A stretch of DNA of 64,000 nt from Ursus arctos (taxonomy: Eukaryota > Chordata > Mammalia > Carnivora > Ursidae): the NCBI RefSeq assembly GCF_023065955.2, contig NW_026623008.1:23742001-23806000 (forward strand), written 5' to 3'. The notes under the pieces were generated by a model. The model was not told where the DNA came from and searched no databases. It was given only the letters and a program-made list of their open reading frames with translations. Positions 42,501 to 53,224 of the stretch are shown piece by piece. Made by a program: the position numbers and the translations under genes. Position 1 is the first letter of the stretch. The number at the start of each line of letters is the position of its first letter.

Positions 42501-45500
42501 TTCGTTCATAGGACCAGGAGTGGAAGCAGACCATATGTGCTCATGGGGGAGATGGGGGGGGGGCGGGGGGCATGTAGAAGTTCTCTTCTGATTGCTTCTT
42601 ATCAGTTAAAGAAGCAAGGGCAGGGGTGCTTGGGCGGCTCAGATGGTTAAGCGTCTGCCTTAGACTCAGGTCATGATCTCAGGATCCTGGGATCGAGGCC
42701 CAGGTCGGCGTCTCTGCCCAGTGGGAAGTCTGCTTCTCCCTCTCTGTCTGTCCACTCCACTCATGCTCTCTCTGTCTCTCAAATGTATACATAAAATCTT
42801 AAAAACAAACAAACAAACAAACAAACATATGAAGCAAGGACAGTGGCTGAAAGGGAGGAAGGGACACTGGGGGGCAGAGACCCGAGCAGAGGGAGCGTGT
42901 GGAATAGTCCCTGAGGAGAGTGGGAGAAGTGAGCCACGGAAAGATCTAGGGTGCTTGGGCAGAACCAAGGGCTCTGACGCTGGTGCTCGGAGGGTGATGG
43001 TTAGATGGGTTTGAAGCAAGAACAGAACACACTGTTCTGTATTTTTCACCAGCGACGTTAACTTGCCGTTTCAGGTATGGAATGGGCATAGATTTGTATT
43101 TAACCAGAATTTAGGTTTAACCAGGTGAATACAGACAGAGGGAGAGAGAGGACCCAGGCAGTTAAGGGTGGATGTGAAGGAGTGATTTCAGTGATGGATT
43201 GTGGACACTAAACTGGGGAAGGAGAGGCATGAGGCCCCAAGGAGGGGAAGGACAGTAAAATGGCAGCATAGTCCACGGCTTGGTCCCAACCGAGAAGGGA
43301 CACTTAGGGGGTGAGCTGGAAAGATATGCGATAGTGATTGGGAAGTAGGGTGCTTCATATGTGGGCTGTGGAGCAAATGCAGTTATTGGAAATATCTAGG
43401 TCTGGGGCAGTGATTCTCACTCTCGGCTATACACTAGGCCGAGTGCTTTATTTATTTTTTATTTTTTTTAAAGATTTTATTTATTTATTTGACAGAGAGA
43501 GACAGCCAGCGAGAGAGGGAACACAAGCAGGGGGAGTGGGAGAGGAAGAAACAGGCTCCCAGTGGAGCAGGGAGCCTGATGCGGGGCTCGATCCCAGGAC
43601 CCTGGGATCATGACCTGAGCCGAAGGCAGACGCTTAACGACTGAGCCACCAGGCGGCCCCTAGGCAGACTGCTTTGAAAATATGATGCTTGGGGTGGACA
43701 TTGGACATCAGTTTGTTTTAAGATTCCCAGGTGATTCGAATATGCAGGTGGAGTTGAGAGCTCTTGGTCTAGGATCGGGTAGCTGAGGTGGGGTGGAGGA
43801 CAAGGTCTTTGGAGGAAAGGAGGTGAAGGAACAGAGAGGCCAGGGTGTTGGAAGGGTCATTGTCGGTACAGCAAGAATTCCGCCAGGAGTTGTATTTGAA
43901 GGCAATGTGATCCAATGTCCTCAGAACGAGGAGATGACCTCGGGGCTCCAGGGTGACTGTAATAAGGAGGGGTAGCTGTGCTATCATTGCATGATGTGAG
44001 CTTCAGAAGATCTTACGGGTTTTTCGGATGGACGGAGGGACAGGGGTCTGGAGACGATAGTGTAGCACAGGGCGGGTCCTATTCACGTCCGGCTCAGAGG
44101 TGTCTGGGCGATGGGGGAAGGGAAGCAGAGTGCTCAGCAGAGGGCCGGGCCTTAATTACAGCAACCACTCCAATTTGCTGAAGATTTGCAAAACTGTCTT
44201 CTTCCCTTCTGCGCCTCAACTCCAGATTTATCGGTCTAACCCAGAGACGCCCGTCGTGGATGCTCTGGGCCCGCCCCAAACGTAGTAATATCCAAACTGA
44301 CCCCCTCATGCCTCTAGTGCCTGGCTTTCCTCAGTGTATGCTACCGTCAGCCACCAAATCAGCGCCCCCAGAATCTGTGTCATTTCCAGTCTTCGCTTTC
44401 CCTCCTCCACCCTCCCCCGCGTGGTCATCGAGTGCTGTTCATTTTCCTTCACATGCGTGTCTCCTCCTCTCCACCTCCGAGGTCACTGCTTTAGTTCACG
44501 ACATTTCTCAGCCTCTCCCGGCTGTACTTCCTGTCTTTAATCTTGCCTCTCTTCAGCCCTTCCCCTACGAGGTTCCGCGGAGCTCCGTCGGGTAAGTGTC
44601 CCACTCTTGGATTGGGTCAGGTCATGGTCTCAGGTTCGTGAGGCTGAGCCCCGCAGTGGGCTCTGCTCTCCCTGCAGAGTCTGCTGGAGATTCTCTGTCC
44701 CTCTCCCTCTACCCCTCCCCGCCTGCGCTCTCTCTCCTTCAAATAAACAAATAAATCTTTGAAAAAAATGAAAATAATAAAAATAAATCCTTCCCCTGCA
44801 TTTTCTTCTGAGGGATCTTTTAAAACTCAAATCTGACCATATACTTCCCCTCCTTAAAATGGTAGCCGCTTACAGAATAAAGTCTAAGTTCCTGAATATG
44901 TCAGAATCATGAGAGCAGGGATTTTTGTCTTTTCTGTTCACTGCTGTATCCCCAGGGCCTGGAACACAGCCCGACACATAGGAGGTGCTCAGTATAAATT
45001 TGTTGAATAAATGATTGACCGTGACCTTCACAGTCTGGTTCTTGCCCCTTCTGCAGTCTACTTTCTCATCCCCCCTCTCCTCTCTGCTTTGTATCTGTAT
45101 TCTCACTTACCTCTATGCCTAAGCGTGTGTTATTCCTCTGACATACCTTTCTCTGTCTTGAACTCCTGGTGAACTCCTATTCATCCTTCAAAACCTTGCT
45201 CAAAGATCACCTCTCCTGTGAAATCTTCTCTGAGCTCCTAGAGTGACTCCATTACTTTCTTGTCCATGCTTCTCCATCCCTTTGAACTTTGCACATGTTA
45301 CATCATATTGTACGAATTTGTTTACATGTCTTTCTTTCCTGCCAGACTTAACTTCTTAAAGGAGGAAAGGGGTGTCTTGGTAAAGATGGACCTTGTTAAC
45401 ACAGTGTCTGGCATGTAATAGGCATTCAAATGAACGTTGGTGAATGTTGGTGAGGTCAGACCATGAAAGAGGAGGGAAAGTGCCGTGGTAATTCTTACTT

Positions 45501-48500
45501 TTAGGATGGAGATAGAGCTAAGGGTTGGTTTTTCCAGGGACTACTGCTGGACCCATTTTACTTAATGTTTTTGTAGATAATTGAGAAGAGAGGTAAGGTC
45601 TCATGCCAGGCTGGTGGGGCTCAATGGCCGGAAGATTCACAGCACCAGAGGAGTGAGCAGGAGACTGGATCGCAGTCCCAGCGTGCTCGGTGACAAAATA
45701 ATCCAACATAAATACGTAGTGACGAGCCGAGAGCTGTTGTTTTCTTCCAGGAAACCGGTTTTGGAGTCACTATAGAGGATGCAGAATGTTAGGCATTATC
45801 AGGCTGGGAACTCGAGACCAGAGAAAACGATCTCCACCCTTGGGTTGGGTTGTGTTGGGAATGATGTTGGGTCTCACTTGGGATTCAGCTTGCCATACTT
45901 TTGGCAGCACCTCAGAAAAGACAAAGCCCAGTCAGGTATCCTGCGAAAGTCCCAGAGAAAAGGAGTTACTCCAGTGTTGGGAGAAGCCACAGAGCCTGGA
46001 CTGCATCATCAGTAAAGAAACACCAAGGAGAGGATGATGGTGACAAATATGGCTGACATTTATGGCTCTTACCGCGTGCTAGGTGCTGTGCTTTCGGTAT
46101 TAGTTCATTTCGTTCTTACCACAATCCTTTAAGTGGGAACTGTTTTCACCCCTATTTTACAGATGAGAAAAGTGAGGCACAGAGAAGTTAAGGGAGATGT
46201 CCGAGGTCACATAGCTGGTAAATGGTGGAGCGGGGACTTGAACCCCGATTTCAAGGCCTGGAAAGCCTGAGTCACTAGTGCCTTCCTATGTGATGTGATT
46301 TGACCAAAGTCCATAAAATCTGGAAGGGTATGGAGAGAGGGCACATGTCTTGGAATACTGTAGTAAGGGTAGCTCAGGAAACTGGAAAGGAACAGCTATT
46401 ATATATGGGGGATAATCGTGTTGTCACCTTAATGGTTGTACGAGCAAGGTGGGGAAAAAAAAGAGTTGGGAGAAGATTGGAGTGAATCCCTGGATGTTTG
46501 CTGATTTCATACAGATTTCAGTCCAGGTGTGCCTCCCAGTAAACCTTTCCCGCACATGCCTGGCAGCCCTTCTCAGGCGCTCCTGTCGCACAAAGTATGG
46601 ATCCTGGTCCAGGGGTCTGATTCATCATAACAGAGGGTTCCAGACTTTTGAGGGTCATGAAATCAATTCAGGAGGCAGGTGTTGGTCCGTTCAGGCTGCC
46701 GCAGCAGAATCCCACAGAATGAGTGGCTTGAACCACAGAGATTTATTTTCCCTCCGTTCGGGAGGCTCAGGGTCCAAGATCAAGGTGCTGGTAGTGTTTT
46801 CCTCCCGGCTTGCGAACGACTGCCTTCTTGCTGGTCCTCCCATGGCCTTTCCTCTGTGTATGAACAGAGAGAATGCGACCTCTGGTGTCTCTTCCTCTAA
46901 ATCTAGGGACACCAGTCCTATCAGGTTAGGGCTCCACCCTTAGGACCTCATTTAACCTTAATTAGCTCCCTCTCTCTAAATATAGTCACCCTGGAGGTTA
47001 GGGCTTCGATGTATGAATTTGGGGGGGGGATGCAATTCAGTCCGTAACAGGGTCTCCATCAGCATTGTCTTAACATGAAATCAGAGACAATAGACACTGT
47101 CAGAGTGAGTGTTCTTTTGGGAAGCTTTTCCAGTTACCCACTTGAAGACATGTGAGTTCTGAGTTGTAACGTAAGCTGTGTCTCTAACCGTAAGCCATAG
47201 AGAAGTTTGAAAGCCGGTACCATATGGCATTCCTTGCAGCCTTATTGCAGAAGCCTGCTTTACCCTCTGGCTGACTGGGAGCCAAAGACTTCGAATTTGT
47301 AATGTCTTGCTGTTAGCAGGTGGTTAAGTTGATGTCCTTCCTCTGGATCTGGGCTGGCAGAATTCCCCAGCTCCCGATCCCCTTTCAGAGGGTTGCCCCT
47401 GTCACTGATGCTTACAACCCATTTGGTTCCCCAGGTGACGTGCTTGTGGTCCCCATCAAGCTCCACAAGTGTCCTTTCTGCCCTTACACTGCCAAACAGA
47501 AGGGCATCCTTAAGCGGCATATCCGCTCGCACACAGGTGAGCGGCCCTACCCCTGTGAGACCTGTGGCAAGAGGTTCACGCGACAGGAGCACCTGCGGAG
47601 TCACGCCCTGAGCGTAAGTGTCTGGGCTGGAAAATCTCTTGCGGTGTGGGCGGAAGGGATGGAGGGGAGGGGGCTCCTGACATTTGTCTAATGTAAGGGT
47701 GAACCAGCCTGCCTTTTACTTCTCTGTCCACTGGAGTATTTTCAGAGAATTTTGAACATGTGTTTCTACTAAATTAAAGCACTTAGAGAAAGTTAAAACT
47801 TATATAAGAGACTAGTTTTCTTAGACTCTAGAAAGATTTTTTGTTGTTGTTGTTCTTTTAGATTTTATTTATTTGACAGAGAGAGAGAGAGCATGAGAGA
47901 GCACAAGCAGGGGGAGCAGCAGAGGGAGAGGGAGAAGCAGGCTCCCTGCTGAGCAGGAAGCCCGATGCACGATGCACGACTGCACGACGTGGTCCCAGGA
48001 CCCCGGGATCATGACCTGAGCCGAAGGCAAACATTTACCGGACTGAGCCACCCAGGTGCCCTGACTCAAGAAAGTTTAGATCCTGGTCAGGGATAGTCGT
48101 CATAAGGCAGAGAACAGTGGGGCGTGGACAGGGGATTGTGGGTCTGTTCTCACGGGACTGATGGCAAAGGTGAGAAAAGAGCATCCTCAGTTTTCCACCC
48201 AACCCCAGTACCTGGATGTGGCGAAAGCGTGTGCTGCCTTTCTATGGCTACCTGTGGGCAGCAAAGAGGACTCCAGACCCAGGGGACCTCCCCTCCCACT
48301 GGCTGCCCCCTGGGATTCTGTCTCCCATGTGAGTGCTTAATTCCCACCAGCTAAATGGCATTCAGGCCACTTAGGAAGGCATAGTATTTAAGATCGTCTT
48401 TGAGCAAGGCAATCAGTCTTTGGAAAATCAAACATAAAAATGGTTTGGACTTCAGAGGACACTATCAAGAACATGAGAACCCACAGAATGGGAGAAAATA

Positions 48501-51100
48501 CTAGTGAATCATTTATCTGCTACGGATGTAGTAACCAGAATATATAAAGAACTCTTTCAGTTCAACAATAAAAGACAAATAACCAAATTCAACCACGGAT
48601 GCGAATAGACATTTCTCCAAAGAAGATACACAAATGTCCAGTAAGGACATGAAAAGATGCTTCACATCAGTAGGCATTAGGAAAATGCAAATCAAAGCCG
48701 CAGTGAGACACCACTTCAGACACACTAGGATTGTTATCACCAAAAGCAAGTAATAACAAAGCGTTGGCAAGGATGTGGGGGAATTGGGGCGTTCATACAC
48801 TGCTGGTGGGAGTGTAAAATGGCTCAGCCACCGTGGAAAACAATTTGGTGGTTCTTCAAAAAGTTAAGCATAAAATCAGCATCGGTCCCAGCAATTCTAT
48901 ATCTAAGTATGTACCCAAGAGAACTGAAAACGTACGTTCGCACAAAAACATACCTGCACACAAAGGTCCATAGCAGCATTATTCCTAGGAGCCAAAAAAT
49001 GGAAACAACACAAGAGTCCATCAACTGATGCGTGAATAAACAAATTGTGGTCTATCCATACAATGGATCCTTATTCAGCTGCAGTGTGGAATGAAGTTCT
49101 GATACATGCTACAGCGTGGATGAACCCTGAAAGCATCACACTAGGTGAAAGGAGCCAGTCACAAAGGGCCACATCTTGTATGATTTTATTGATATGAAAT
49201 ACATAAGATGGGCAGACCCATGGAGCTAGAGTAAATCAGTGGTTCCCGGGGGCTAAGAGGATGTCCAATGAGAGAGGGGTGGCAGTTAATAGGCACCGGA
49301 TTTCTTTCTGGAGTGATGAAAATGTTCTGGAATTAGATGGTGGTGATAGTTGCACAACCTTATGAATATACTAAAAAACCACTGAATTGTACACTTTGAA
49401 AAGGGTGAATTTTATGGTATGTGAGTTGTGGTTTTGAAAGAATCCAGATTTAAGGTAAGTACAGGGTTACTGACTATCTCCACTCTCAGGGCTGACCCCA
49501 GCACACCTGTCTGAGAATGGCCTCTTCCCGTAGCCTCAAGTTTTTGTCTCCCCCCCCCCAAATTATATCTCCAGTCTGTCTTGGCAGCAGTAGGTCCCTG
49601 GTGCCGTGAAGATAGTTCACTGGTTGGAATCCTTATTCCCTCTGTCTTTCCCTGTTATACAAGGTCCAGTCTACTGCAGCCCAAAGAGGTGGTATTCAAA
49701 GGCCTTGTCAGGTTGCAAAGGTCATGGGCATGCTCAGGTTGGCTAAGGGTTGGGGGTTTAGGATAGAAAGCCCAGGAGACCCCCGGAAGGCAAGTGGCAG
49801 GTCCAGCGAGCTGGGTGTTGTGTTATTGGCTGTTGTCCTCTGTCATTTCTCTCTGTCTCTACCTCTTGTGTGCATCCTGCATCCAGAACTCTCCACAGGA
49901 GAGGCTTTGGTTCACAGAGCCGCTCTAGGCTGGAGCTCCGGAAGAGTGCATACATTAGATAGGTCCTTATACAGAGGGGGCCCCTGGGGCTGCTGCCCTA
50001 AGGAGGAACTGTGTGGCGTGGGAGATCAGGTTCTTTTTTCCAGCTTGCAAAGTGCTTCTCATAAATAAGGAATGCATTTATCAAAAAAAAAAAAAAAAAG
50101 TAGGGATGGAGCATCTGCCACGTTTGGAGAAGATACCATCTAGCAAGTCTGCTTCCCTAATAACTGGACAATCCCAGGTGCATAAAAAGCCATGCCTAAA
50201 ATCCGCATCCGTCCCCTGAATGCCCTTTACATGCCAGGCATAGGGTTATAGTAACAAATGTGACAGAGAACGTGAATGAGGATGGTCCCCGCCTTCTTGG
50301 AGCTTATAGTCTAGGGAATTTACTCACCATTTGTTAGAAAGTCAACAAAGGGGGGGGTGCCTAGGTAGCGCAGTTGGTAAGTGACCAGCTCTTGATTCGG
50401 CTCAGGTCATGATCTCCGGGTTGTGGGATCGAGCCCTGTGTGGGGCTCTGTGCTCAGCACGGAGTCTGCTTGAGATTCTCTCTCTCCCTCTCCCTCTGCT
50501 CACTCTAAACAAACAAGTAAATAAATAAAATCTTAAAAAAAAAGAAATTCAACAAAGGAAGGCAGACAGGCGAGAATATATATCTGGGGACCTAACGTGG
50601 CCCAGAGCATCAGGGAAGATTTCCGTCAAAGGCGATAGCAGCGGGGCAAGGCTTGGCGACGGGCGGGCCGGCACGTTCCTCGCAAGTCCAGTGGCCTTGG
50701 GGTGGGAGCACCTTGGCGAGGCTGAGGCTGTGGCAGAGAGAGCAGGGGGGAGAGCGTTCACTGTGTCCGCCTGTGGTTGTAGGTCCACAGATCCAACCGT
50801 CCGATCGTCTGTAAGGGCTGCCGGAGGACCTTCACGAGTCACCTGTCCCAGGGACTGCGGCGCTTCGGGCTCTGTGACAGCTGCACCTGTGTTGCAGACA
50901 CACACGACGAGGAGGACGATTTGATGCCCATCAACCTTAGCCTGGTGGAGGCCTCGTCCGAAAGCCAAGAAAAGAGTGACACGGACAATGACTGGCCAAT
51001 CTACGTGGAGTCTGGTGAGGAAAACGACCCCGCCGGAGACGATGCTGATGACAGACGGCAAATCCGGCCCCACCTGTCAGATCGAGAGACGCTTACGTAG
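35629..51100 (+). CDS. ZBTB8B: ZBTB8B, zinc finger and BTB domain-containing protein 8B (complete coding region, 3 exons)
   Basis: Coding segments 35629-36589, 47435-47613 and 50783-51100 join to 1458 bases, which is 485 codons and a TAG stop. The BTB/POZ domain spans about residues 24-118, with conserved Asp25 and His38, and should mediate dimerisation. An Ala/Val tract (132-148) and an acidic, Pro-rich linker follow. Two C2H2 zinc fingers lie at 333-353 (C333, C336, H349, H353) and 361-382 (C361, C364, H377, H382), with a TGERPY linker between them. A Cys-rich segment (390-416) and an acidic tail ending HLSDRETLT complete the protein. The layout and sequence match mammalian ZBTB8B (about 495 residues), a predicted nuclear DNA-binding regulator of unknown targets. 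The start has G at -3 and G at +4. All splice sites are GT-AG. Confidence 0.97.
36672..36740 (+). repeat. Low-complexity (CAT/CAC)-rich run
   Basis: CATCATCGTCACCATCATC-type triplets shortly after the donor of ZBTB8B coding exon 1. Confidence 0.75.
36840..37090 (-). repeat. MIR element, minus strand
   Basis: AGCAGTGGGACTTCGGTTC, CAATCTCTTTGAACCCG and CAGGGTTGAGGACCAAATAAG fit a reversed MIR. Confidence 0.65.
37110..38685. other. ZBTB8B intron, mostly unique
   Basis: No gene or young repeat recognised. A weak MIR-like piece lies at about 37760-37920 (GCAGAGCTGGTAAGTGGCAGAGC). Confidence 0.5.
38690..39130 (+). repeat. L2 fragment, plus strand
   Basis: CTCTCCTTGAAATTCTTTC and GGCTTCTAACACCATGGC, with the preceding CACTGCAGTCTGGCTTCTG, are L2 3' ORF pieces. 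Confidence 0.6.
39136..39166 (+). repeat. (ATTC)n microsatellite
   Basis: Seven to eight tandem ATTC units, one with a G. Confidence 0.9.
39441..39635 (-). mobile_element. CAN-SINE, young ursid-like subfamily, minus strand
   Basis: Poly-T head, GCTGTGCCACCCAGGCGCCCC end. A perfect 17-base target-site duplication (39424-39440 and 39636-39652) flanks it, so it is recent. Confidence 0.97.
40082..40269 (-). mobile_element. CAN-SINE, minus strand
   Basis: AAATATTTTATTTATTTATTGAG head and GACTGAGCCACCCAGTGCCCC end; AATCAGATTG flanks it. Confidence 0.9.
41461..41667 (-). mobile_element. CAN-SINE, young ursid-like subfamily, minus strand
   Basis: Poly-T head and GCTGTGCCACCCAGGTGCCCC end; perfect 13-base target-site duplication AACCAGATTTCCT (41448-41460 and 41668-41680). 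Confidence 0.97.
42627..42831 (+). mobile_element. CAN-SINE, plus strand, with (AAAC)n tail
   Basis: GGGGTGCTTGGGCGGCTCAG start, GTTAAGCGTCTGCC and a tail of AAAC repeats. GAAGCAAGG flanks it on both sides. Confidence 0.95.
43449..43661 (-). mobile_element. CAN-SINE, minus strand
   Basis: T-rich head, GAACACAAGCAGGGGGAG, GACCCTGGGATCATGACC and TGAGCCACCAGGCGGCCCC end. Confidence 0.95.
44150..45030 (+). repeat. L2 3' portion, plus strand, split by a SINE
   Basis: CAAATCTGACCATATACTTCCC, AGAATAAAGTCTAAGTTCC, GCAGGGATTTTTGTCTTTTC and GTATCCCCAGGGCCTGGAAC occur in L2 order up to the terminal GTTGAATAAATGATTGA. A 5'-truncated SINE (44606-44790) sits inside. Confidence 0.8.
44606..44790 (+). mobile_element. 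CAN-SINE, 5' truncated, plus strand
   Basis: Lacks the GGGCGCCTGG start; begins at a GGTCAGGTCATGGTCTCAGG-like part and ends CAAATAAACAAATAAATC plus an A-rich tail. Confidence 0.85.
45100..45450 (+). repeat. L2 3' portion, plus strand
   Basis: AACTCCTATTCATCCTTCAAAACC, CTCTCCTGTGAAATCTTCTC and CAGTGTCTGGCATGTAATAGG in order. Confidence 0.85.
46045..46280 (+). repeat. MIR element, nearly full core
   Basis: CCGCGTGCTAGGTGCTGTGC, TTTTACAGATGAGAAAAGTGAGG and CATAGCTGGTAAATGG in MIR order. Confidence 0.9.
46680..47050 (-). mobile_element. MaLR-type LTR (MST/MLT1-like), minus strand
   Basis: Begins GTTGGTCCGTTCAGGCTGCC and ends GGATGCAATTCAGTCCGTAACA, the reverse complement of a MaLR LTR with TGTTACGGACTGAATTGCAT as its true start. 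It lies in ZBTB8B intron before coding exon 2. Confidence 0.8.
47435..47613 (+). CDS. ZBTB8B: ZBTB8B coding exon 2 (zinc fingers 1 and 2)
   Basis: 179 bases between a TTCCCCAG acceptor and a GTAAGT donor. It completes Gly321 and encodes the [16 protein letters not shown] finger, the HTGERPYPC linker and most of finger 2 to HALS. The last zinc-binding histidine of finger 2 (His382) comes from the next exon. Confidence 0.97.
47841..48062 (-). mobile_element. CAN-SINE, minus strand
   Basis: TTTAGATTTTATTTATTTGACAG head, GCACGATGCACGACTGCACGACG (a small local duplication) and GAGCCACCCAGGTGCCC end. Confidence 0.9.
48430..49440 (+). mobile_element. Old L1 3' end with ORF2 tail, plus strand
   Basis: CATTTCTCCAAAGAAGATACAC, AAAATGCAAATCAAAGCCGC and ACACTGCTGGTGGGAGTGTAAAATGG-type text are the ORF2 3' end; GCAGCATTATTCCTAGGAGCC and CAGTGGTTCCCGGGGGC are the untranslated tail. 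Located in the intron between ZBTB8B coding exons 2 and 3. Confidence 0.85.
50349..50548 (+). mobile_element. CAN-SINE, plus strand
   Basis: GGGGTGCCTAGGTAGCGCAGTTGG start, GGGATCGAGCCCTGTGTGGGG and AAATAAATAAAATC tail. GTCAACAAAGG / TTCAACAAAGG flank it. It ends 235 bases before ZBTB8B coding exon 3. Confidence 0.95.
50783..51100 (+). CDS. ZBTB8B: ZBTB8B coding exon 3 (end of finger 2, Cys-rich segment, acidic tail, stop)
   Basis: Begins after a GGTTGTAG acceptor with [17 protein letters not shown], supplying His382 of finger 2. It then encodes a C-x2-C...C-x2-C-x-C region (390, 393, 411, 414, 416), an acidic stretch with [20 protein letters not shown], and the terminal HLSDRETLT, followed by TAG at 51098-51100. 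Confidence 0.97.
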   Translation, partial: VHRSNRPIVCKGCRRTFTSHLSQGLRRFGLCDSCTCVADTHDEEDDLMPINLSLVEASSESQEKSDTDNDWPIYVESGEENDPAGDDADDRRQIRPHLSDRETLT

Positions 51101-52360
51101 CAGCGCATTTGGGCGGGGGGAGAGGTCTTAGAATTCGTGATTGCCCATTCTGCGTTCGAAAGCCGCCATTTGTCCAATTTTGTGGAACCCCGAGAGGACC
51201 ATTTTTTGTTCCTCTACTTGCATTTTTGTTAGATTACATAGCGAAGGCTGGATCTCGTGAGTCGAAGGACTCATGACTTCTTAGTGGAATTCCCTTGGTT
51301 TCGGAGGGCTTTGCTGAGGTAATTCGGAGTGAGTCAAGGCTGGCCCCCAGGCTCCCCATCCTTCCTGTCGCGCACCCAAACTCTGCTTAGGAGAAAGATA
51401 AGAAAATCTGCAGGCTTGTTTTCCTATGGCCTCACTCGTCCACATTCCTTTCTTGTCAGCCTTTTTCTCTCTGAAGGTGAACAAGAATAGCTTGAGACCA
51501 GTCTCTCTCTGTTGCCAAGCCTTTCCTAATGGATTCCATATTTTAGTTTTCTGGTCAAGTCTTAAAGAGGAAGCTTCGTGACATAAGGCAGGCAGGGCGG
51601 TCAGCTACATGACTGTAGAGGTACTTTCTAACTCCAAGGCTGCAATTTGAATGGCTGGGAGTAGTTATGTGCTCACAAACATGGAAATGAGCGGAGGGGC
51701 TTCTGGGGTACTCTGACTTGTCCAGCTAAGGTAGCCCTGGGAAGGGAGCCTGTGAGCCCAGGTCCGGGCGGTTTCCCTGTCTGGTCTGCTATTTGACAGT
51801 TCTACACACACAGATCCCCTGTTCTGTGATCGTAACACAAGTCATTGGGGCGACATCGAAAAGACTCCTGCTTTTCCCAGCCATTTTCCAGAGCCGCTGC
51901 CGTGTCATGTGGAAATGTAGCCACTGCTGAGATTCCTACTTTGATTATGATTAGAACTTTAATTGGAGGGAGACTGCAAGCCTATATAAACAAGTTATAT
52001 TTCTCAATGGTTTACCTTTTCAAAGACCCTCTGGAGGGGAAGAGAAGGTTGGTGGAAGAACAGGTTTTTAAAACCATTCTGCTTTTCACCCACTTCGCAG
52101 CCATGCGGTTATTTTAACAGAAGAAGGCGATACTTGTTGAAAAGGCTGAATAACAGGAAATATTAGGGATTGAGGATATTTAAGGCACTTTCATAATTTT
52201 GTCTTACGTTAAAGTATCCAAAATGGACTTTAAAGGAAATCGCTTTTTCTTCCTTTAATTTGAGTATAGTTGTGTTTCAAAAGGTGGTGAAACCACCTTT
52301 CTTTCTGCCTCTTGAACAAAAAAGCCAATAAAAAACATTATAAATTGGCTTGTGAGTGTT
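51101..52360 (+). other. ZBTB8B: ZBTB8B 3' untranslated region (at least to a candidate poly(A) site)
   Basis: Unique sequence after the stop codon with no recognised interspersed repeat. An AATAAA signal lies at 52327-52332, with GT-rich sequence (TTGGCTTGTGAGTGTTAG) just after it. That is the first good signal downstream of the stop and predicts a 3' UTR of about 1.25 kb. A longer form reaching further right is possible. Confidence 0.55.
52327..52332 (+). terminator. ZBTB8B: Candidate poly(A) signal of ZBTB8B
   Basis: Canonical AATAAA in an A-rich context with a GT-rich element about 20 bases downstream, 1.2 kb after the ZBTB8B stop. It is the first full AATAAA I see downstream of the coding region. 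Confidence 0.5.
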
Positions 52361-52750
52361 AGTCATTGAAGAGGTCAAAAGATGTTCAAACCATACTTCT
52401 CAACATAAGTGAGAACTCCAGAATAATGTTACTCAAACTGTGACCCCCAGCCAGCTGGCCTGTGAATTCTTTGACACCAACCCACACAGTAGGACCACAT
52501 GTTGGCCTGCAGTAGATTAGAAATCTTAAAAATGGTCTTTTGCCACAGATAGTTTGAAAATGATTGTTCTAGATCAAGAGTAACGAACTGGAAATTATCA
52601 AGGACCAGAAACACTTCTCATTCCTGAAATGGAAATATTAGCTATTCTTTTCACGGAGGGATCTTAGCAAAAGGGAAATCTAACTGGTTGTGTAGAAGGT
52701 ATACTTGGCAAGGAGTTATATTTGGTATTTTTGTTCTGTTTAAATTATTT

Positions 52751-52864
52751 CTAGTTTTTTTTTATTTTATTTTTAAGTAATCTTCACACCCAACATGAGG
52801 CTCGAACCCACAACGCCGAGATCAAAGGTCACACGCTCCACTGACCGAGCCAGCCCGGTGCCCC
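52751..52864 (-). mobile_element. CAN-SINE, short old type, minus strand
   Basis: T-rich head, TAAGTAATCTTCACACCC, ACGCTCCACTGACCGAGCC and CCCGGTGCCCC end. Confidence 0.85.
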
Positions 52865-52989
52865 ATTTCTGGTGTTTTACTATGACTTTTCTACCTCCCA
52901 GGGCAACTTCTCTGCCCACTGTGTCTGGTCGAGCAACGGTCCTCCTCAGTGACTCCTTGACCCGATCATATCGCTGGGTGCAAAGTAAA

Positions 52990-53220
52990 TTTCTGTTAGC
53001 AATTTCACCGTAAGATGGTGACTTTCACCTGGGGGTGATTTGGTCCCCCAGAGGACATTTGCCAATGTCTGGAGACAGTCTCAATTGTCACAACTCAGGG
53101 CAGGGGGTTGCCGGCATCTGGATAAGTTTGCGGCAAAACATCTTACAATGCACAGGATGGCCCCTCAGAACAAAGAATTACCCAGTCCAAAATGTCGAGA
53201 GTGTCAAGGTCGAGAAACCT
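52990..53220 (+). mobile_element. MER20-like DNA transposon remnant
   Basis: GGACATTTGCCAATGTCTGG, CTTACAATGCACAGGATGGCC and CCAAAATGTCGAGAGTGTC match a MER20-type nonautonomous hAT element. Confidence 0.75.
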
Positions 53221-53224
53221 GACC

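Larger units (their letters stand above)
40803..43440 (-). repeat. L2-like LINE remnants, minus strand
   Basis: Plus-strand text such as TATTTATTGAACACTTACTAT, GCAGAGGGATGAGCAAGGTGC, GGCCCTGAAGGCCACGAG and AGGCAGTTTTGCTGTGAAGG is characteristic of L2-type LINE sequence read in reverse. SINEs at 41461 and 42627 interrupt it. Exact extent and copy number are uncertain. Confidence 0.5.

Noticed and set aside
47320..47691. 123-codon plus-strand ORF with zinc fingers
   Set aside because: Represents ZBTB8B coding exon 2 plus intron sequence on both sides; the true exon is 47435-47613.
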